From NCBI GenBank assembly GCA_934047225.1, contig OW203986.1, positions 15,565,221 to 15,629,220 of the forward strand: a stretch of DNA of 64,000 bases. The letters are read 5' to 3'. The notes under the pieces are model-generated. The model had not been told where the DNA came from, searched no databases, and was given only the letters and a program-made list of their open reading frames with translations. Source of the DNA: Ypsolopha sequella (lineage: Eukaryota > Arthropoda > Insecta > Lepidoptera > Ypsolophidae). The number at the start of each line of letters is the position of its first letter. Position 1 is the stretch's first letter. Shown here piece by piece: positions 47,918 through 59,250 of the stretch. Position numbers and translations under genes: made by a program.

Positions 47918-47936
47918 ATATATATATATATATATT
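47918..47936 (+). repeat. (TA)n microsatellite
   Basis: About nine TA units starting 17 bases after the donor of receptor exon 3. Confidence 0.85.
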
Positions 47937-48231
47937 TTATGTTTTCTCACAATATCAACGTCTCACATAAACTTTAGCAGTGCCGCTCACCACATTTCAT
48001 TATAGTTGATGATTGGTGTTTCACTGAAAATGATGGCCATAAAGCATGGTAAACATCATCACTTTACAAACCACACCTTTATTTTACCACGTTAACAACG
48101 AAGCACGCATGCTCTACAGATCAATCAATTTGTGTAATACAGTAATGTTGTAGACATTGTATATAGATACATAAAAAACTATAGAACACTGACTTCATTT
48201 ATTTTCTATACCACATAAAAACAGTCAAACC

Positions 48232-48468
48232 CACGGAGCAATTAAGAAGAGGAGTTGCCGATAGTTCATTTCTCTACGGAAAATTGTGTGACACTTCGCG
48301 GGGTGGAAGGCAAAGGTACGGGGAAGGTTGGCTCCGCCGTTCCACCAATCACAGAGCACACAGAGTTCATGCCACCAATCCCAAACGCCCTCTTTTGTGA
48401 CGTTATGTCACCATTGATCGTAACATGGCTCCATTCATACACAAACTCCTCTTCTTAATTGCTCTGTG
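48232..48468. mobile_element. MITE with perfect 8-bp target duplication (237 bp)
   Basis: The ends are CACGGAGCAATTAAGAAGAG and CTCTTCTTAATTGCTCTGTG, an inverted repeat with one mismatch. The duplication GTCAAACC is exact at 48224-48231 and 48469-48476. An 8-base duplication points to the hAT or P superfamily. It lies in receptor intron 3. Confidence 0.88.
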
Positions 48469-48476
48469 GTCAAACC

Positions 48477-50250
48477 GCACCGTTGTTAATGAGATCAGTA
48501 ATAGTTATAACGAAAACTGGTGAGCACATTTTGTCTGGTATAATTAGGTTTGATAATCAAAAATGTTTATCAATCTTATTGTTTTTAGTACTACACTGTA
48601 CTTTTTTTAGTTCAATTATGGAAAAATCCAATCTAAATGTCCATAAATCCCTGTCCATTTTAATCATCCAACTGACACCAGTTTTCTTAATAGGCATGGA
48701 TTAAATTATGTTAAGGTGTGTCAATTCGAAAACCATTTCGAGATTTAGGTTTAATAAGTCATATTTTCGAACTTTTAGTCTAAAAACCTCATGATGATGA
48801 ATATTTTTACGAAAAAGCTGCAACTTCCATTTGCCTTCGTGTGTCGTCACTTGAGAAATGGCTGTTTAGAAATGTGTCTTTTGCTATCAAGATAAATTTA
48901 TAATAATTTGCTTCCGACTAATTTGACAGATGGATGACAGATGAGTAGACAGACAGAGCAAGACCACATTTTTTTAGAAGCAATCACACTCACACTTTTT
49001 TAGAAGCAAGCAATCACATCACAATTAATTTATAAAATTCTCAAGTGACGTCATATCGGACAATTCTTTAAAAAAACATAAAAAAGAATGGTTAATTTAT
49101 ACCAATTTATTTATACCAAAATAATGAAAACCATGTCCTTAAATGACAAAAATTCTCGAAAAAAATTAAAAATAAAATATTTTAAAAATTAATCCATGGG
49201 AATTGCATCAAACTGATTCAAGCGGATGCAATGTTATTGAAAATAAACATAAGAATCATGTATGTATGCATGTATGTCTAGGTTCTTATTCTATGTTACA
49301 ATCCACAACATTTCGAACTATTAACCCGCTAATTTTAATAGCTAAAATGAACGAAGATAAAAAGCTAAGGGACTTGTATTATACCTTTATCCAAAATTTG
49401 GATTTTTACATACATAAATAAATTATTAATCTTGGAATTTTGGCTGTAACATTTTCGTTTGTATTAAAAAAAAAGATGACCATAGAGCATGATATATCAA
49501 ATGTCAGTAAAAATTTACAATGACAGCTAGTTTTCTTTATTTATTGCTAGGCAAAGGTATTGTAGGTCTTCAGCCCATATCGTTACACAATGATTTTTTT
49601 TTTCAAAATATCTCTAAAACCAATGAATAAAAACATATTATTAATCGAGTTTAGTAACAAAAAAGGATATAAAGACATTTCAATGGAGTTTTTATTATCT
49701 TACCTAACATGAAACCTTTGAATTGTACATATATCTACAAACTCACAAGCCACACCTTCGTGCCGTAGTCCCATTAATCGCAACACGAGGGGCGAGTGAA
49801 GTTACGCACTTCATAACGCACTCAATTTATTTATTTACAAATTGAATGCACTTAGACGTCTATTAGAGTATTCCACTTAAAATAAAATGTATAATCAACA
49901 CAGAAGGTATAAAAACCGATAAGTACCAATCAAAAACAATTTGACATTGAAACTTATACATTTTACGACAATTTCACAAAGCAAAAAGACAAATTACACT
50001 GTAGAGCAGAGATAGACAGGTAGTGGCACTGTTTTTGGCGTCTGACCTTGACTGCGATAGTCATGTTTTCTCTATCGCACTATTAGTAATATTTTGTAAT
50101 CTCTATTAGTAATTTTGTGTGCGAATGAACACATGCGCTAGTCCCCCACCACTTTCGCCGAGCGGTCAAAAATCGTGCCGCGACGTGTACCCGTAAACAT
50201 AATTGCCTTGATCATGTGATTTTTAACAAATGTTGTTATATTTACATCAG
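48477..50250. other. Receptor intron 3, no feature recognised
   Basis: AT-rich intron sequence between the 237-bp MITE and exon 4. The frames at 48459-48704 and 49203-49421 have no motifs. Confidence 0.5.
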
Positions 50251-50360
50251 GAGTGGAATGATATGAACTTGAGATGGAACACCTCGGATTTTGGCGGAGT
50301 CAAAGATTTGCGGGTACCACCACACAGACTATGGAAACCAGACGTCCTTATGTACAACAG
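50251..50360 (+). CDS. nAChRalpha7: Receptor exon 4: loop D and loop A region
   Basis: Lies between acceptor tttacatcag and donor ag|gtgact. It is 110 bases long, phase 0 to 2. It codes for EWNDMNLRW, GGVKDLRVPP and LWKPDVLMYN, covering the complementary-face loop D region and agonist-site loop A (W120 to Y127 in the assembled protein). The order and spacing match the receptor family with no gaps. Confidence 0.9.
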
Positions 50361-50544
50361 GTGACTATAAAACATATACATTCTATATATCCCACCTATA
50401 ACTCATATCTATCTGACCTACACACGTTATTTTGTTTGTTTATTAATTAATTGTGTTATGTTATTTATTGTTTTATCAGAGATTGGAAGTATATAGGTGT
50501 TATATACTTATGCTATGTTGATTTAAATATGAATATTCCCGGGA

Positions 50545-50910
50545 TTAGAATTCTGATCCGGTTTTGTTAGTATTGAACTTGCTTAAACTGGCTGAACCTG
50601 GCCATAACGAAAAGTGCCTGTTGGAATTTACCTGTTTTTGGTCAACGGTGAGCAAATGCGGCACCCATCGCGCGAAAAGCTTTTTCATTCCCAAATGTTG
50701 GTGTAAAATATTAAAAACGCCGACAGACAAAATGCTCACCATCTCTGCTATCTCTCGCAACGTCAAGTGGCGATCGTTCAATACAATTTTTTGATTTTTT
50801 TTTGTAATATCTGAAGTTGTGACTTCATTTAGACGGCCACAACTATGGGTGATTTCGGAGCTCTGGCTCCCACATTTCAAATCAGTTACCCAGGTATGAG
50901 TGGTACTCAA
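50545..50910 (-). pseudogene. mariner transposase remnant (N-terminal half)
   Basis: The minus-strand frame holds VLNDRHLTLREIAEMV, NILHQHLGMKKL and RWVPHLLTVDQKQ, the second helix-turn-helix and linker (WVPHxL) of a mariner transposase. The DD(34)D catalytic region is not present in this frame and seems lost by deletion and decay. It lies in receptor intron 4. Confidence 0.8.
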
Positions 50911-52501
50911 CGCAGTAGCAGAACGGCCTAAAACAGTATCTAGCTTAGCTTTAATCTGGGTTGATGTTTTCCCTTTTAAAACCTAAAACTTTATCACGTC
51001 ACGAATTTCCATTGATAAGAAAAAGCACGACAGAGAAAATTCTAGGTCCTGTTGTGGAATGCCGCCAGCTCGATTAAATTCAAATTCGGAGTTCTAGTTT
51101 TGAAAAGATGACAGAATATAATCTGACGACCAAAAAATTCAGGTAATTTCATCGTCAATGAAACTCAGGATCAGTGGAATCGTTGAAATGACAGGTTGCT
51201 TGGACCTGGCGGTTCAGGTGCTATGGAAGGGAACAGTAGCGACTAGTATCCAGACTTCCGATTTTAGGAAAGTGGATGGGTGGGTGGGGAGCAGGAGGAA
51301 ATAGGAACACTGCGGTACCACTCCCTTCCCCGAAAACCCTTATTTTTATTTTCTTGCACAATGCCGAGATGGTTATGAGACACCTGATCTCACCAATTTT
51401 GTTCCTAATCATGGTCTAATTAAGCTGATAACTTTTTCTAATCTAACCTAAAGGATTTCTGAAACAGAACAAGCTTACTTACGCTATGGCTCAGAAATAC
51501 ATCATTGTTGAGATCAGGGTTGTAAATTTTTGGCCAACTGTTAAAAAATAAAACCGCTCTTCAGGACAGAGGGGGAGTGGTGCTGAAGGATATCTCCGGC
51601 GAACCCCCGCACCCACTCCCTCAAATTCGGAAGTCTGAAAGTCGCACCCTTTCCCCAAAATAACACCTGAACTGAACTCACCAGTTGCGGCAAGCCAGTA
51701 CGACGATTTTGGAAAAAAAGTGCCTCAGATAAATATCATCCCGAGTTTCATTGATGATAAAACTAACAATTAAAATAATTCACTAGGGGAAACTCTAAAA
51801 TTTATTGTGCATTACAAGATTGAAAAATCAATAAGACTCATATACTAATTAATATGGTTATGTGTTTTAAGGAAAGGCTCAGGTCGAGCTCTGAGTTTGG
51901 TACAAACTACTGAAAATGTTTTAACCTTTTTTGTACCAGAGTGCATTGTTATTTTTAGACAGACACATTCTGAGACGACTTAGCTCCTTGTGACGTCACT
52001 GGTTGCTACGAGTCGTCGTAGCTCTCGTAACGCTCTCTCGTAGCTATTATACCCCTGTATGTACGAGCGTACTGGAAAGTGAGAAAAAGCTGTTAATTCT
52101 ATGTCTGTCGTGACTACAAACGGTTTCTATGTACTAGTTTTACCTTTTAAAACAACGCAGCAACATTAGCAAAATATTTCTATAATTGGTTCAAACAAAA
52201 AACATCAGCTAAAATGTAGAAAAGGCACAAATAAAAGAAATATAAAATATTACTAAACTTAAATTAATTAACAGAAAAAAAACTTACCTAAAAATATATG
52301 TATTAATGATATTTCTTGATTGACTTGGTACACTTCCATTTCGTAGGTGTCATTATAATTGCCTTAAATGGATAAAACTAGTTGCAAAAATAATAATATA
52401 CGATGTGAAACAGAGTAACAAGCATTTTCTTTTAGAATTAGCATTTCCATATTCTTTTACGTCGACGACGAAACGTGAAAAGACTCTTCGTTTCCCCACA
52501 G

Positions 52502-52682
52502 TGCAGACGAAGGCTTCGACAGTACGTATCCAACGAATGTAGTGGTGAGAAACAACGGCTCCTGTTTGTATGTGCCACCCGGTATATTCAAGAGCACCTG
52601 CAAGATCGACATCACGTGGTTTCCCTTCGACGATCAGCGCTGCGAGATGAAGTTCGGCAGCTGGACTTATGATGGTTATCAA
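52502..52682 (+). CDS. nAChRalpha7: Receptor exon 5: loop E, Cys-loop and loop B
   Basis: 181 bases after acceptor cccacag, ending at gtaagg, phase 2 to 0. It codes for ADEGFD, the glycosylation-type site NGS (N147), the loop E segment CLYVPPGIF, the signature Cys-loop (C162 and C176 with 13 residues between) and the loop B tryptophan in GSWTYDG (W183). This is the most conserved stretch of the extracellular domain and settles the family assignment. Confidence 0.93.
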
Positions 52683-52931
52683 GTAAGGCTTACCTACACT
52701 GTTTTTTCTAGCGTCATAAAATTATTCAAGGATTTAATGTCATATTAAGAAATCAGCCAACTGTTGGGTTTACACCATGTCACGCCATTCTCTCCATTCC
52801 CGCGCCAGCCTTGTCCATTGCCCTCTCGCAAGAGTCGCAAGTCAAAAAAAATGTTAGCTCTCGCAATTTTCCTGTGCCATTATACTTTGTAAATTAATTT
52901 CGAATGTAAAATATTCTATATTTCTGTTTAG

Positions 52932-53007
52932 CTGGACCTTCAACTACAAGATGAAGCGGGAGGAGATATTAGTAGTTTTGTCACTAATGGCGAGTGGGAG
53001 CTTATAG
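52932..53007 (+). CDS. nAChRalpha7: Receptor exon 6
   Basis: 76 bases after acceptor ctgtttag, ending in phase 1 at ag|gtaagt. It codes for LDLQLQDEAGGDISSF and TNGEWELI, the strand pair between loops B and C. The alpha5/alpha7-type motif D-E-x-GGD is present. It sits 249 bases after exon 5, and the BEL/Pao insertion lies in the 7.1-kb intron that follows. Confidence 0.9.
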
Positions 53008-53489
53008 GTAAGTTACTCAAACAGTTCACATGTAATGTCTCCCTCAAGTCACGCAACAAGCTCGTACTCTAAGCTTAAAGGACCATTTTAACGTTACAAC
53101 ACTACGGTACCATACTAGTCAGTTTTTGAAAAATTTCAGCTTTATATTTTGTTGTATGTATGTAAGTTTCCAAATATTTCACTAGTTGTTCAAACATTTT
53201 CCGGGAAAAATAAACTAAAGATGGCCAGTAATAATCAAAGATAAAATTCAAAGATGGTCAATAAAAAAGTGATTAAAAAGTATTATGAAATTTTTAACAA
53301 GGTACCAAAAAATCAACCTTTTTTGAAAAGATCTAAACTATTTAAATTTTCATTTTCCAGCTTCTCTCAATTTTTGCTAAACCAAACAGATCGAGATCAA
53401 ACCATTAGGATATATCTTAAGTCTATGGATCAAACATTGAAATCAATCAAGCGTATCTGAAGCTATGAACTTATAGACAAGACATTATT

Positions 53490-53562
53490 ATAAACAATAC
53501 ACGATGTTTAGCTGGACATGTAGAGAGGTTGAATGAAAGTGGAGTGATGAAAGGAATGTATG
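53490..53562 (+). pseudogene. LINE C-terminal fragment, left of the BEL/Pao insertion
   Basis: Reads LAGHVERLNESGVMKGMYG, the 'GHVERMNESR' block near the end of a common lepidopteran LINE reverse transcriptase. The BEL/Pao element cuts it just after this block, and the continuation lies at 59721-59876. Confidence 0.6.
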
Positions 53563-53567
53563 GTACG

Positions 53568-54032
53568 TGAGCACGCGATATGACGGCAGTGCTTTGTATC
53601 ACCATAGGTTTTAAAAATAGCGGGAAGTGAAGAGAAATAATTACGAAGATGAAAGATCTGACCTTGGGAAGGAGCTGCATGCACCACAAACCACGCTTCG
53701 CCTGAGCCACCAAGTCTCTGGTGTTCTCCAAGATGGTTTTCTTCTTCCTCTTCGTGCCTGGTTGCGCTCTTCTCGGCTAATCTTCTTCGTAATAGTAATA
53801 GATGAAAATGAGGCGCACAGCGGGTGCGATCTCAAAATGGCGGGCGGTAGGGTCGAGGTAGGACCTAGTCGAATGACAATCAGCGTATACCTCCGGCGTG
53901 AAAGGCTTCTGATTGACGACTGATTGATTTGCGTCCAAAACTAAGCGGGTGGAGATGCAGCGAAAATGACAGTTGAAAATATTAATTCACAACTACCCCG
54001 CAGTATGAGAGCCACAAGAAGTGGCGCGAACA
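53568..54032 (-). repeat. 3' LTR of the BEL/Pao element
   Basis: 465 bases, matching 59251-59715. The frames on either strand inside it (for example a 98-codon + strand frame at 53627) occur identically in the other LTR and are not genes. Confidence 0.93.
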
Positions 54033-54132
54033 TTTGCCCCCGGCGTTAAAACCATTGGTTTTAAAATAAGAATAGAAAAGTAAAAATAAGACAGAGAATA
54101 ACGAAATTTTGAAGCGGGGGCAAAGAAAGGAG

Positions 54133-57100
54133 TTATTGAGATGGGAGAGGGCAAAGACGCACGACAGGTCGTTTGTAAACACCTGTCGTCGTTTTGACAG
54201 AAGCTACCCTAATGACATTATCTTTGCCAGGGTATACAGCTACAATAACACCGAGCGGCCATTGAAGCGGTGGAGTGTTATCGGTAACTACAACGACAAC
54301 AGATCCAATTTTGATTGGGTTGGAAGGTGTATTCCATTTTCCTCTAGACTGGAGAAGATGGAGATAATCATTCTTCCATCGCCTTGCGAACGATTCTACC
54401 ATTTGATCAAGCAACGCGTAGCGACGTAATAAATTAACTGGCTCATCAGCCACCTTACAAGCGGGTAATTCTTTTAAAGGAGTTGACATCAGAAAATGTG
54501 CAGGAGTTAACGCGCTAAGTTCAGATGGATCTTCACTCAGCAGCGTAAGCGGACGAGAATTTATGACACATTCTATTTGCGTAACTACAGTTAATAATTC
54601 TTCGTAGGTCAACAGTTGAGTACCTACTACTCTATGCAAATGCGTCTTAAATCCTTTGACATATATCTCATAATGTCCCCCAAAATGTGGGCTACGTGGA
54701 ATATTAAATTTCCATTGTATTCTATGATCGGCAAGTTCATTCGCGAAAGACGTTTTAAATTCTTCGGAGTTTGTCAAATTGTAAATTTCTGAGAGGGCAT
54801 TTCTAGCGCCTACAAAGTTCGTAGCATTATCTGAATATACGAAAGACACTGCTCCACGTCTAGATAAAAAACGTTTGAACGCGGAAAGAAAAGTGTTCGT
54901 GCTAAGATCAGTTGCCAATTCAACGTGAACTGCACGAGTCACCAGGCATACAAATATGCAGAGGTAACATTTGACGGGACGGACTCCACGTTTTCGATAC
55001 GGAGTGATACTGATAGGACCACAATAATCCACAGCGCAGTGGACAAAAGCTTTAGCCTCATTAACGCGGCATGATGGTAAATCTGCCATGAAAGGGAAGG
55101 TTTGTCTCGGATTTTGAGAACCAGCTGTATGGTAAAAACATTCAGCGGGAATAGCGGATATTATTTTTGTTATACGCGTCGCGACAAAGGTTTTAAACCT
55201 GTGCGGTGAGGAATGTATCCAGTGTAAAGTTACCATAGAATCGGTAAAACAGTAAATACGTTCAATATTGTGACGTATTTTATAAGCGTCAACTACACGA
55301 CGAGTTAATTTCGACATGAGTAACGAGGCACAAAGCTCAAGGCGGGCGACACTGACGGTCTTGAGCGGACAGACTTTTGACTTTGCGCATACCAGCCGAA
55401 TGCTAGTGCAAGTGTCTGAGTCATCTTGTACTCTAATATATACGACACATCCGTATCCACGTTCACTTGCGTCTGCAAATGATATTATCGAAATTTTCGA
55501 ATTTTGGAACACGTCTAAGTGGCGTTTAATACGTAAATCCCGCAAAACAGGTAGCTCCTTCAAATAGTTTTGCCAAATCTGCGCAATATCAGAGGGTAGT
55601 GTTTCATCCCAGTCTAATTTTAAAATACAGATTTTCTGCAAGAGTAATTTTGCGTACAAGATCACAGGAGCGGTAAAGCCGAGGACGTCGTACTGACGTG
55701 CTATCACGGACAAAACATTGCGTTTAGTACATGGGCGACTATCTAGCGATACAGTAAAAGAGAACTCGTCAGAATCAGGCGACCACTGTAAGCCAAGAAC
55801 TTTAAGAGTTTGAGTTTGTTCTTCAAAATTCTTACTAGAATTTAAGCGGTGAGTATCAGGCAGTGTATCAAGTAACTGTTGACAGTTACTAGACCACTTG
55901 ACGAGCTCAAAGCCACCGGCCTTAAGCAATCCTACCAGCTCATCTCTGAGCTGTAAGGAGCCCTGCACGGTGGGCGTGCTATAGCAGATGTCGTCCATGT
56001 AACAGTTTCGTGCGGCTACAGTAGCGGCGAGCGGGTACGCTGAACTCCCATCCTCACAGAGTTTCCTGACTACTCTCATCGCAAGGAAAGGGCTACTACG
56101 TAGTCCAAAGCAGACGCGATTGAACTGATAAGCGATAAGCGGTGAACACGTGTCAAAGCGGTATAAAAACTTTTGAAATTTGCGATCATCGGCGTTAACC
56201 AAAACTTGTAAGAACATTTGTTTGATATCCGAGGTAAAAGCGATTTCATACAAGCGGAAGTCAAGTAAAATTAAAAACAAATCGTTTTGCAAATTAGCAC
56301 CTGTGTGCAGCGTGTCATTTAATGAGACACGAGTACCATCAGCGGAGTCAGTCTTAGTACTGGCATTCATACAAATACGCACCTTTGTCGTTGATTTATC
56401 AACACGCACTACGGGATGATGCGGAATATAATAACCAAGAGATAATTGGTCATCATTATGAAGCGGGGATATGTAACCTTTAGTTAGGTATTCATTTATT
56501 ATATTGTTATACTCGGAACGTAAATCTGCGTTAGAAACAAACCTACGCTCAAGAGACATAAAACACTTTTTTGCGTGATGGTACGAGTTTCCTAGTATGT
56601 TAGGATTCCGTGCGAACGGTAAAGAAACCGAATAGCGACCAGCGGGGTCACGTGACACATTGTTAATAAATAATTTTTCACATTCATCATTTGCGGGACT
56701 AGAAGCAGGTTCACAATGCACCTCTTCTAATTGCCAAAATTTTTGTAAAATAAAATCTATTGGCGGTTCAATCTCCATATAAGAGCATAACGAAATTGAA
56801 CATGCGGTATTTTGGTAAACAGGCGTATTACCAATTAGCGTAAAACCGAAGATGGTCTGAAATCCCGTCGGCGTACCCGGGGGACCAGAGACGCGGCCTG
56901 ATAACAAGATATCCGCGAATAAAGATGCACCGATAAGAATATCAATCTCACCCGGTAAGTAAAATGTTTCATCAGCAAGTGTGATATATTTTAAATACGA
57001 AAGCGTAGACAAATCCACCTGCACCGATGGTAAGTTGTCGGTAATACGGTCGATTACATAAGTGTCAAGCGAAATTGAAACCGAATCATCAAATCGTGAA

Positions 57101-58764
57101 AACAATTTAAGGTTTGTCGCACCCTTAATTGGGTTTGATGAAGAGCCGATGCCCTTAACAAAAGCGCGGGGAATTTTCTCATATTTTAAGTTAAGCTTCT
57201 CACAACAGGAAACCGTCGAAAAACTGGATTGTGACGCAGGGTCGCAGAGCGCACGTAGACGGACTGACATACCGTTAGAATCTTTCACGATCACTTGAAT
57301 TGTACCTAAAAGGCATGTTTCATTACGCTGCGAGTTAGGCTGTAAGTTACATAAAGAAATATTATTACTCGCAGTTGGTACGGATTGAGAATCATTAGTC
57401 ATATGTTCTGTGTTAGTCGCCGATACGGCAGGATCCACCAACCTCGAAGATTGCGTATGTGTGCGTGGAGACACGGTAATATTTTGACCAAGCGCGGTGT
57501 GAGTATTCATCACATTTTGTTTGCGGCACAACATCGAATGGTGTTTACAATTACAATGGCGGCAATTATAAGACGATTTACAAGCGGAATTGTTATGCGT
57601 AATACTTAAACAATTAGTGCAACCGTTATTAGATTTGATGAACTGAAATCTTTTCTCGATATCTAGTTTCACAAATTCGGGACACTTATATAAATTATAG
57701 TGTTTTAATTGTTTACATAGCGGACAACAATTATTATTGGTCGAAGCGGAGACAAAAGCATGGGTTGACTTGGTACTGTACCCGGTTTTGTTGTTATTAT
57801 TATTAACGGAGCGGTTCGGAGCGGGAGCGGTAATTGCGGGTGCAGTGCGGTTCAGTATCTTAGTTTGTTCCCGTAAAAATGATATTAATTCATCATAATG
57901 GGGTAAATCGGAACCACGTTTAAACATTTCAAATGAACGAGCGGTTTCAACATCAAGTTTTTTAAGGGCCAAATACATAAGGATAAAATCCGAAAGATCT
58001 TTAATATTCAGCGATTTTAAACACGAAACAGCGGAACAGAACTTGTCTAAAAACAAGTCCAAGTTTTTTGAACTAGCGGTAGTTAAAGGGCGAAATTCAA
58101 ACATTTGATCCAAATAAGTAGTGGCTAAACTACGCGAGTCTTGAAAAGTAGAAACGAGTGTTTTCCAGATTATGTCGTAGTTAGTTGCGTTCGGTGTGAT
58201 TCCAGAACAAATCGAAAGTGCCCGGCCAGAAAGTTTACCCATCAGGTATTGTACTCGTTCGTTGTCGGTCAAGTCCGGATTATCGTGAATCGTGGTTTTA
58301 AATGTTTCATAGAATGTTGGCCACATAGTAGCTTCACCAGAAAAACCAACGAGTTCCAGTTTTGGAAGCTTGATAGTAGGTTTTTTGGGACATTCCATGT
58401 CAAGTGGAGCTTTAACTTTAGAGTCAGCCGATTTCGAAGAATGTGATAACTTCCGGTTGATGTATTTGCAATGGGAGTAAAGATCCTCAAAAGCTGACCA
58501 ACTTTGATAATTTGGTTCAAAATTAGGATTTATCAATACCTCTGTGTCATTAATTTCATCTATGATTACATGAATTTCTGAGCGTACAGTATCCAAAGTT
58601 TCGACATTGGCCATAAACAATTCTGCCGAAGAAACATCCTCTAAAGCGGTTTTAGAAAAGTCATAAACTCTCTGAAGGCGATTAAACAATTCTTGCCTTT
58701 TATTTTTAAGCTTCTTTAAACTATACGACATCTTTAATTTTGCAGCTTCTGCGGAATTTGGCAT
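54133..58764 (-). CDS. BEL/Pao Gag-Pol polyprotein, open but apparently missing the region before the integrase core
   Basis: One frame of 1543 codons from ATG 58764. In order: Gag with a DUF1759-like region (about residues 130-280); zinc knuckles (CPLCKQLKHYNLYKC, then CRHCNCKHH; about 350-420); an aspartic protease with ALCDPASQSS (about 510); reverse transcriptase with YMDD (about 920, DNA near 55990-56003); RNase H with FADAS, the glutamate in LELCAS, and FTDSM; an integrase core with VDYCGP, YSDNATNF and PHFGGHYE; and a DUF5641-like C-terminus. From HTAGSQNP the frame jumps straight to RQTFPFMADLP (near 55105-55120), so the end of RNase H and the HHCC zinc finger appear to be deleted in frame. 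Confidence 0.9.
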   Translation of the reverse strand: MPNSAEAAKLKMSYSLKKLKNKRQELFNRLQRVYDFSKTALEDVSSAELFMANVETLDTVRSEIHVIIDEINDTEVLINPNFEPNYQSWSAFEDLYSHCKYINRKLSHSSKSADSKVKAPLDMECPKKPTIKLPKLELVGFSGEATMWPTFYETFKTTIHDNPDLTDNERVQYLMGKLSGRALSICSGITPNATNYDIIWKTLVSTFQDSRSLATTYLDQMFEFRPLTTASSKNLDLFLDKFCSAVSCLKSLNIKDLSDFILMYLALKKLDVETARSFEMFKRGSDLPHYDELISFLREQTKILNRTAPAITAPAPNRSVNNNNNKTGYSTKSTHAFVSASTNNNCCPLCKQLKHYNLYKCPEFVKLDIEKRFQFIKSNNGCTNCLSITHNNSACKSSYNCRHCNCKHHSMLCRKQNVMNTHTALGQNITVSPRTHTQSSRLVDPAVSATNTEHMTNDSQSVPTASNNISLCNLQPNSQRNETCLLGTIQVIVKDSNGMSVRLRALCDPASQSSFSTVSCCEKLNLKYEKIPRAFVKGIGSSSNPIKGATNLKLFSRFDDSVSISLDTYVIDRITDNLPSVQVDLSTLSYLKYITLADETFYLPGEIDILIGASLFADILLSGRVSGPPGTPTGFQTIFGFTLIGNTPVYQNTACSISLCSYMEIEPPIDFILQKFWQLEEVHCEPASSPANDECEKLFINNVSRDPAGRYSVSLPFARNPNILGNSYHHAKKCFMSLERRFVSNADLRSEYNNIINEYLTKGYISPLHNDDQLSLGYYIPHHPVVRVDKSTTKVRICMNASTKTDSADGTRVSLNDTLHTGANLQNDLFLILLDFRLYEIAFTSDIKQMFLQVLVNADDRKFQKFLYRFDTCSPLIAYQFNRVCFGLRSSPFLAMRVVRKLCEDGSSAYPLAATVAARNCYMDDICYSTPTVQGSLQLRDELVGLLKAGGFELVKWSSNCQQLLDTLPDTHRLNSSKNFEEQTQTLKVLGLQWSPDSDEFSFTVSLDSRPCTKRNVLSVIARQYDVLGFTAPVILYAKLLLQKICILKLDWDETLPSDIAQIWQNYLKELPVLRDLRIKRHLDVFQNSKISIISFADASERGYGCVVYIRVQDDSDTCTSIRLVCAKSKVCPLKTVSVARLELCASLLMSKLTRRVVDAYKIRHNIERIYCFTDSMVTLHWIHSSPHRFKTFVATRITKIISAIPAECFYHTAGSQNPRQTFPFMADLPSCRVNEAKAFVHCAVDYCGPISITPYRKRGVRPVKCYLCIFVCLVTRAVHVELATDLSTNTFLSAFKRFLSRRGAVSFVYSDNATNFVGARNALSEIYNLTNSEEFKTSFANELADHRIQWKFNIPRSPHFGGHYEIYVKGFKTHLHRVVGTQLLTYEELLTVVTQIECVINSRPLTLLSEDPSELSALTPAHFLMSTPLKELPACKVADEPVNLLRRYALLDQMVESFARRWKNDYLHLLQSRGKWNTPSNPIKIGSVVVVVTDNTPPLQWPLGVIVAVYPGKDNVIRVASVKTTTGVYKRPVVRLCPLPSQ

Positions 58765-59250
58765 GTTATATAGTACAAAGTTAGGCAAGTACCAGAACTA
58801 TTGAAAGTTTTATACTGACTACAACATAGAATAATGCTAATGAGTTAGAGATAACACGGGCGGCGGACGAACCTGTGTACGAGTACCTCTCGATAATATT
58901 AAGAATTAGCAGGTAGGCAGATAATATTTTCTGTGAAATGATCAAATGGTATAATCGCAGCGGATAAATTAACAGAATGGCGTATTTCACTGTAGATAAT
59001 TTATAATTTCCAGTATATAGGAAATGGAATCACTAATATTTTGACGAATGCGGGGTTTTAATGCATAGATAATGCAAATAAGAGCGGGAATGCGGGGTAA
59101 TACTGCGGGCAGAGTGAAAATTAGAGCGGAATTCACGTGTTCTTTAGACAAAGAACATGAAGATAGCGGTTGGAAATACCAAAAAATGGTTATAGATCGC
59201 AGATCAAAGGGCCTAAAATGGATCTAGATCCGGCTCGAATGGCCAAAAAA

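Noticed and set aside
53627..53923. 98-codon + strand frame, repeated exactly at 59310-59606
   Set aside because: Both are inside the two LTRs of the BEL/Pao element, so identity reflects LTR duplication and not a gene family.
58765..58788. Upstream extension of the BEL/Pao polyprotein frame
   Set aside because: The extension begins with a non-ATG codon (TTG). The first ATG in frame is at 58764.
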